Shown here: piece after piece, positions 30,610-33,547 of the stretch | Layout of the letters: every line of letters starts with the position of its first letter | Numbering within the stretch: the first letter of the stretch is position 1 | Source of the DNA: an uncultured Eubacteriales bacterium | GTDB taxonomy: Bacteria > Bacillota > Clostridia > Oscillospirales > QAMX01 | Direction of reading: 5' to 3' | DNA length: 33,547 nt | Assembly (NCBI GenBank): GCA_905205975.1 | Contig: CAJLFQ010000021.1 | Location: forward strand, 1 to 33,547 | Notes under the pieces: generated by a model | The model's database searches: none | The model's input: the letters and a program-made list of their open reading frames with translations, nothing else | Told to the model about the DNA's origin: nothing | Made by a program: the position numbers and the translations under genes

Positions 30610-30696
30610 CAACATCTTCAGCAAATGTGGAATCCCTCAAAAAATGGAATTGACCGATCGAAATCAGAGATGATTCGATTCAGAAAGGAATTAGAC

Positions 30697-31701
30697 ATGC
30701 AGAAACGTTTCTTTACCAAATTTTTCCCGCTCATGCTTCTGCTTGTGATGCTGCTTGGTGCATGCTCCTCGGCGAAAACAGCGGAACCGGGATGTCTGCT
30801 CTTGAATGGAAAAAACATTGCAGTTGATGCCGTCATGACGATTGATGGTCATGACATTTCGGCCGATATGTATCGCTATCAGTTTCTGACGCTGAAAGCA
30901 GAAGCACAGACGGAAGATGAAACATGGGACGAAGAAATTGAGTCCGCCTTCAAAGAACGCGTTGCCGAATATCTGGCCCTGATGGTCGCAGTCGAAGAAA
31001 TGGCCGGGCAGTATGGGATTGCCCGTGGGGAAGATTCGGCGGCTTACGCGGCGGAACAACTGGAAGAAGTCCGCAGCGAATATAAGAATGAGAAAGCATT
31101 CCGCACGGCGCTGGCAGAACGCTACATGACGGAAACGCAATTTACCGAACTGCTGGAAGGGGACTACGTCCAATACAAGCTGTATGACGCCTTGTTTGGC
31201 GAAGAAGGCCGGTACACGCTTTCGGAGAGCCAGCTGGTCTCAATGATGAAACGTGATTATGTGCGCGTCCGCTATTTGAAAATCGGATGCACCGATGAAA
31301 ACGAAGCGGAAAAACGAGCCAAAGCGGAAGAACTTCTGAAGGATATTCAGGAGGGTCTGGACTTTACCGAAGCGGTCAATACCTACGGGGAAGAGAGCGG
31401 CATGAACGGCAACCCGGACGGCCTGTATTTTGAGCGTGGGATGACGAGTGATGAAACGTTTGAAGAAGCATGTTTCTCTCTGAAAATTGACCAGATCAGC
31501 GGTGTGATTCAGGGAAAAAATGCATTCTACATCATCAAACGTCTGCCGATTGACAGCGAATACGTCACTGATAACGCGGATACCTTCTTGGATTCCTATT
31601 ATCGCAAGCTGTTTTCTGACCGCTTGATTGAGATGGCGAAGGCGTATTCCGTCCAATACTGTGAGATCTATGACCAGATCTCCGTCCAGAGCATGGGCTG
31701 A
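30697..31701 (+). CDS. PrsA/SurA-like peptidylprolyl isomerase lipoprotein
   Basis: The 334-residue protein has a type II signal with lipobox LLGAC (C23), a SurA_N-like helical chaperone region (about 45-180, including MTIDGHDISADMYRYQF) and a parvulin-like PPIase region (about 180-290) with VRVRYLKIGCTDENE, FTEAVNTYGEESGMNGNPDGLYFERGM, and ISGVIQGKNAFYIIKR. The PPIase pattern is recognisable but some active-site residues of parvulins are not obvious, so it may be chiefly a holdase. It assists folding of secreted proteins outside the membrane. ATG 30697 has AAAGGAA seven bases upstream; the longer frame from 30439 is not supported. Monocistronic as far as I can see. Confidence 0.85.
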   Translation: MQKRFFTKFFPLMLLLVMLLGACSSAKTAEPGCLLLNGKNIAVDAVMTIDGHDISADMYRYQFLTLKAEAQTEDETWDEEIESAFKERVAEYLALMVAVEEMAGQYGIARGEDSAAYAAEQLEEVRSEYKNEKAFRTALAERYMTETQFTELLEGDYVQYKLYDALFGEEGRYTLSESQLVSMMKRDYVRVRYLKIGCTDENEAEKRAKAEELLKDIQEGLDFTEAVNTYGEESGMNGNPDGLYFERGMTSDETFEEACFSLKIDQISGVIQGKNAFYIIKRLPIDSEYVTDNADTFLDSYYRKLFSDRLIEMAKAYSVQYCEIYDQISVQSMG

Positions 31702-31747
31702 TTCAACGCCATTCTCCCGAATTCGACATATTTTGACACGTGCTTTT

Positions 31748-31756
31748 TGATATAAT
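31748..31756 (+). promoter_or_regulatory. Extended -10 promoter for a small ORF
   Basis: TGATATAAT provides an extended -10 with a perfect hexamer (31751-31756). A perfect TTGACA at 31733 is only 12 bases from it, too close to be its -35. Confidence 0.6.
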
Positions 31757-31836
31757 ACCCGCGTAAACGGCAAAGCCCGAGAAAATATGTCAGAAAGCGA
31801 CGTTTGAAATTTATCAATGACGGAGAGAGAACACCA

Positions 31837-32001
31837 ATGATCGGAGCAAATTTCCTCAAAAGTTACCTATACAGCAGGATTCGCAGAAACAGAATCAAGC
31901 TGAAAGCGCTTCTCCAGGAAGAGGGCGGAGATTTGACAGCAGAGTGCCTGATGCGCGTTGTCAGACAGATTAACCGGGATTCGGCCAGACTATTGACCTG
32001 A
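31837..32001 (+). CDS. Small basic protein of unknown function
   Basis: An open frame of 54 residues (MIGANFLKSYLYSRIRRNRIKL at its start, then an acidic EEGG turn and a helical arginine-rich tail) has GGAGAGA nine bases before ATG 31837, and an extended -10 promoter 80 bases upstream. It is rich in Arg, Lys and Leu with no signal peptide or transmembrane segment, and could be a helical RNA- or DNA-binding peptide. I do not recognise a family. Length and the small size of the intergenic region leave a real chance that it is not a gene. The bases from 32002 to 32132 hold nothing else I can identify. Confidence 0.4.
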   Translation: MIGANFLKSYLYSRIRRNRIKLKALLQEEGGDLTAECLMRVVRQINRDSARLLT

Positions 32002-32132
32002 CCCGGTTGAAACACAGACAGGCGGGTTGGGAAGACAGAATTCCATTGCATCAAACAGCACCGTGAGACAGCAAATTGAAAAAGCGACACCGTTTACAAC
32101 CGGAGGCTGAATCCTTCGGTCACAAAGTGAAA

Positions 32133-32170
32133 AAAAGCCCGCGAACCGGTTGATCGGTTCGCGGGCTTTT
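32133..32170. terminator. Terminator of the Gfo/Idh gene, also usable from the plus strand
   Basis: Arms 32133-32149 and 32154-32170 form a 17-pair stem (one G-U) with a four-base loop. A-rich on the left and T-rich on the right, it can end the minus-strand dehydrogenase transcript (stop at 32191) and the small plus-strand ORF. Confidence 0.92.
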
Positions 32171-32190
32171 GAAATCGATTGGACAGCGCC

Positions 32191-33339
32191 TTAGATTTCG
32201 GGGATTTCGATGTTGATTTCGTGGCCGACAGCAGCAGATTTGCAGATACCGTCGATGATAGCCTGGTTGTAAAGAATCTGGCTGGACGGAACCGGGGACG
32301 GCCCATTGTTCAGCACTGCGTCGAGGAAGGAACGGATCTTCTTGTCGAAGAGGCCCGGACCTCTGTTTTCCTGGATCGGGATGGTCGTCTGGCACTGCGT
32401 ACCGGCAACGTCGTGGTAAATGGTCATCGGGCCGCCGACAGAACCGTTCCAGCAGTCGGTAGACGGGATGCGGAGACCGGCCTTTTTGCCAAGGATGATC
32501 GTGTCACCTGGCGTATCCATATGCATGGCCCATGCAATACGGAAGTCCAAAATGATGCCGCCTTCCAGACGGACAAATGCTGCGGCGAAATCGTCGACGT
32601 TGAAACGGCAGGCGTTTTCCGGGGCAGAGTATTCGAGGCTGGTGCCGAAGAAGTTCGAGGTATAGCCCGTGACGGTCAGCGGCTTCGGGTAGCCGATGGC
32701 GTTCAGAACCATATCGAGGGAATAGCAGCCGATATCGCCCAATGCGCCGATACCAGCAGTGCGCTGTTCGATGAACGTCGAGTTCGGGATGCCGCGGCGG
32801 CGGCCGCCGCCGGTCTGGATGTAATAGACTTCACCCAGCGCGCCGGACTGGACGATCTTCTTGATCATCTGCATGTTGGCGTCAAAACGCGGCTGGAAGC
32901 CGATCGAGAGCACCTTACCGCTCTTCTTTTCAGCGCGGCAGATATCAACCGCTTCTTCGGTCGTAACGCACATCGGTTTCTCAAGGAGAACGTTGACGCC
33001 TTTGTTCAGCGCGTCGATGGTGCATTCCGCATGCGTTCTGTTATAGGTGCAAACGCTGACGGCGTCGAGCTCTTCGTTCTCGAGCATTTCTTTGTGGCTG
33101 GGATAGAGGTGAACACCTTCAACGCCGTAGCGTTTGAAGAAGGCTTCAGCCTTGCCGGGGATCAGGTCTGCGCCGGCGACGATGTCGACGTCGGGCATGC
33201 GCAGATAGCTTTCAATGTGGGCTTCTGCAATCCAACCGGTACCGATGATACCGACTTTCAGGCGGCGGCCGCTTTTGGGTGCATTGTCTTCGTGTTTGTC
33301 CTGGGTGAACTTGTTCAGGACTTCATCTCCGATAGCCAT
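32191..33339 (-). CDS. Gfo/Idh/MocA family oxidoreductase
   Basis: The 382-residue protein has an N-terminal NAD(P)-binding Rossmann fold with KVGIIGTGWIAEAH (28-41), then YNRTHAE and the EKP motif (E120-P122) that holds the catalytic lysine. The C-terminal alpha/beta domain has GIGALGDIGCYSLDMVLNAIGYP. Members oxidise sugars, inositols or related polyols, or act on sugar nucleotides. ATG 33339 with AAGGAG ten bases upstream is chosen; the frame extending to 33432 would run through the promoter. It may oxidise a sugar from the neighbouring catabolic operon. A second member with a nearly identical C terminus lies directly upstream. Confidence 0.93.
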   Translation of the reverse strand: MAIGDEVLNKFTQDKHEDNAPKSGRRLKVGIIGTGWIAEAHIESYLRMPDVDIVAGADLIPGKAEAFFKRYGVEGVHLYPSHKEMLENEELDAVSVCTYNRTHAECTIDALNKGVNVLLEKPMCVTTEEAVDICRAEKKSGKVLSIGFQPRFDANMQMIKKIVQSGALGEVYYIQTGGGRRRGIPNSTFIEQRTAGIGALGDIGCYSLDMVLNAIGYPKPLTVTGYTSNFFGTSLEYSAPENACRFNVDDFAAAFVRLEGGIILDFRIAWAMHMDTPGDTIILGKKAGLRIPSTDCWNGSVGGPMTIYHDVAGTQCQTTIPIQENRGPGLFDKKIRSFLDAVLNNGPSPVPSSQILYNQAIIDGICKSAAVGHEINIEIPEI

Positions 33340-33403
33340 GATTCGTACACTCCTTGTTGGTATTTTAGAGGAATGAGTGCCATATGCAAAATATGACAAC
33401 TGC

Positions 33404-33432
33404 ATTATAACACAAAACAACCACAATTTCAA
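33404..33432 (-). promoter_or_regulatory. Sigma-A promoter of the Gfo/Idh gene
   Basis: On the minus strand TTGAAA (33432-33427), 17 bases, TATAAT (33409-33404); leader of about 60 bases before the ATG. Confidence 0.85.
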
Positions 33433-33455
33433 CCCTTTTCAGCGATCAGACAGAA

Positions 33456-33489
33456 AAAGCTTCCGGATACAATTGCATCCGGAAGCTTT
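33456..33489 (-). terminator. Terminator of the upstream Gfo/Idh paralogue
   Basis: Arms 33456-33468 and 33477-33489 pair perfectly over 13 bases with an eight-base loop; minus-strand transcripts then meet TTTTT (33458-33454). It lies 14 bases past the stop of the partial gene at 33503. Confidence 0.9.
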
Positions 33490-33502
33490 CAAAAAATAGC
33501 AC

Positions 33503-33547
33503 TTAGATATCGGGGATTTCGATGTTGATTTGGTGGCCGACGTTGGC
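33503..33547 (-). CDS. C-terminal end of a second Gfo/Idh/MocA oxidoreductase (partial)
   Basis: Only the last 14 codons are in the window: ANVGHQINIEIPDI followed by TAA. They match the C terminus of the complete Gfo/Idh protein (AAVGHEINIEIPEI) at 11 of 14 positions, so this is a tandem paralogue transcribed in the same direction. The remainder lies beyond the right edge. Confidence 0.85.
   Translation of the reverse strand, partial: ANVGHQINIEIPDI

Noticed and set aside
32179..33396. Long plus-strand open frame opposite the Gfo/Idh gene
   Set aside because: Antisense to a dehydrogenase with clear Rossmann and EKP motifs, and it runs through that gene's promoter.

Overview
The window looks like chromosome from an anaerobic, moderately GC-rich Firmicute of the Clostridia, most likely Oscillospiraceae/Ruminococcaceae-like. 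The evidence is purine-rich Shine-Dalgarno sites, housekeeping-type TTGACA/TATAAT promoters, a GlgC/GlgD pair, a pyrophosphate-type phosphofructokinase, an Asp23-NusB-XseA cluster, a Spo0A-type DNA-binding domain, a MecA-like adaptor and a PrsA-like foldase. I see no rRNA, tRNA, CRISPR array, phage genes or insertion sequence.

Layout. (1) 1-3567, minus: glycogen operon glgB-glgC-glgD behind a consensus promoter; glgD breaks off at a stop near the left edge. (2) 3597-7032, minus: a secreted three-gene operon: a membrane-anchored leucine-rich-repeat protein with a cysteine in every repeat, a secreted alpha/alpha-barrel protein of the prenyltransferase/transcobalamin fold with SLH-like ends, and a DUF4430 lipoprotein. 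(3) 7111-8549: acetate kinase, divergent from tmcAL. (4) 8599-12830, plus: tmcAL, a GNAT-associated acyltransferase-like protein, a GNAT acetyltransferase and a transglutaminase-like lipoprotein, closed by a strong terminator. (5) 12990-14116: a frameshifted radical SAM/SPASM gene that has also lost one cluster cysteine. (6) 14151-17790: hpf, then a sugar cassette of GH4 glycosidase, BadF/NagK-type kinase and YhcH-type protein. (7) 17829-20496, minus: a CadC-type sensor, a free HMA metal-binding protein and a Zn/Cd/Pb P-type ATPase, with a recognisable SmtB/CadC operator. (8) 20576-26659, plus: a receiver-less Spo0A effector domain, Asp23/YqhY, NusB, a TsaD-like paralogue, XseA, PPi-type PFK and an SGNH hydrolase. 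(9) 26744-29957, plus: an amidohydrolase, a SIS-domain isomerase/deglycase and a PfkB kinase. (10) 29977-33547: MecA-like adaptor (minus), PrsA-like lipoprotein and a small basic ORF (plus), then a Gfo/Idh/MocA dehydrogenase and the tail of a second paralogue (minus).

Functionally the window combines glycogen storage, acetate production, capture and phosphorylation of small sugars, metal efflux, and RNA/ribosome maintenance (TmcAL, HPF, NusB). The least explained parts are the surface operon at 3652-6911, the lone Spo0A effector domain, and the amidohydrolase-SIS-PfkB pathway, whose substrate cannot be read from the sequence. Nothing here is a clearly new defence or mobile system. Functional assignments come from recognising motifs by eye; no database search was run.
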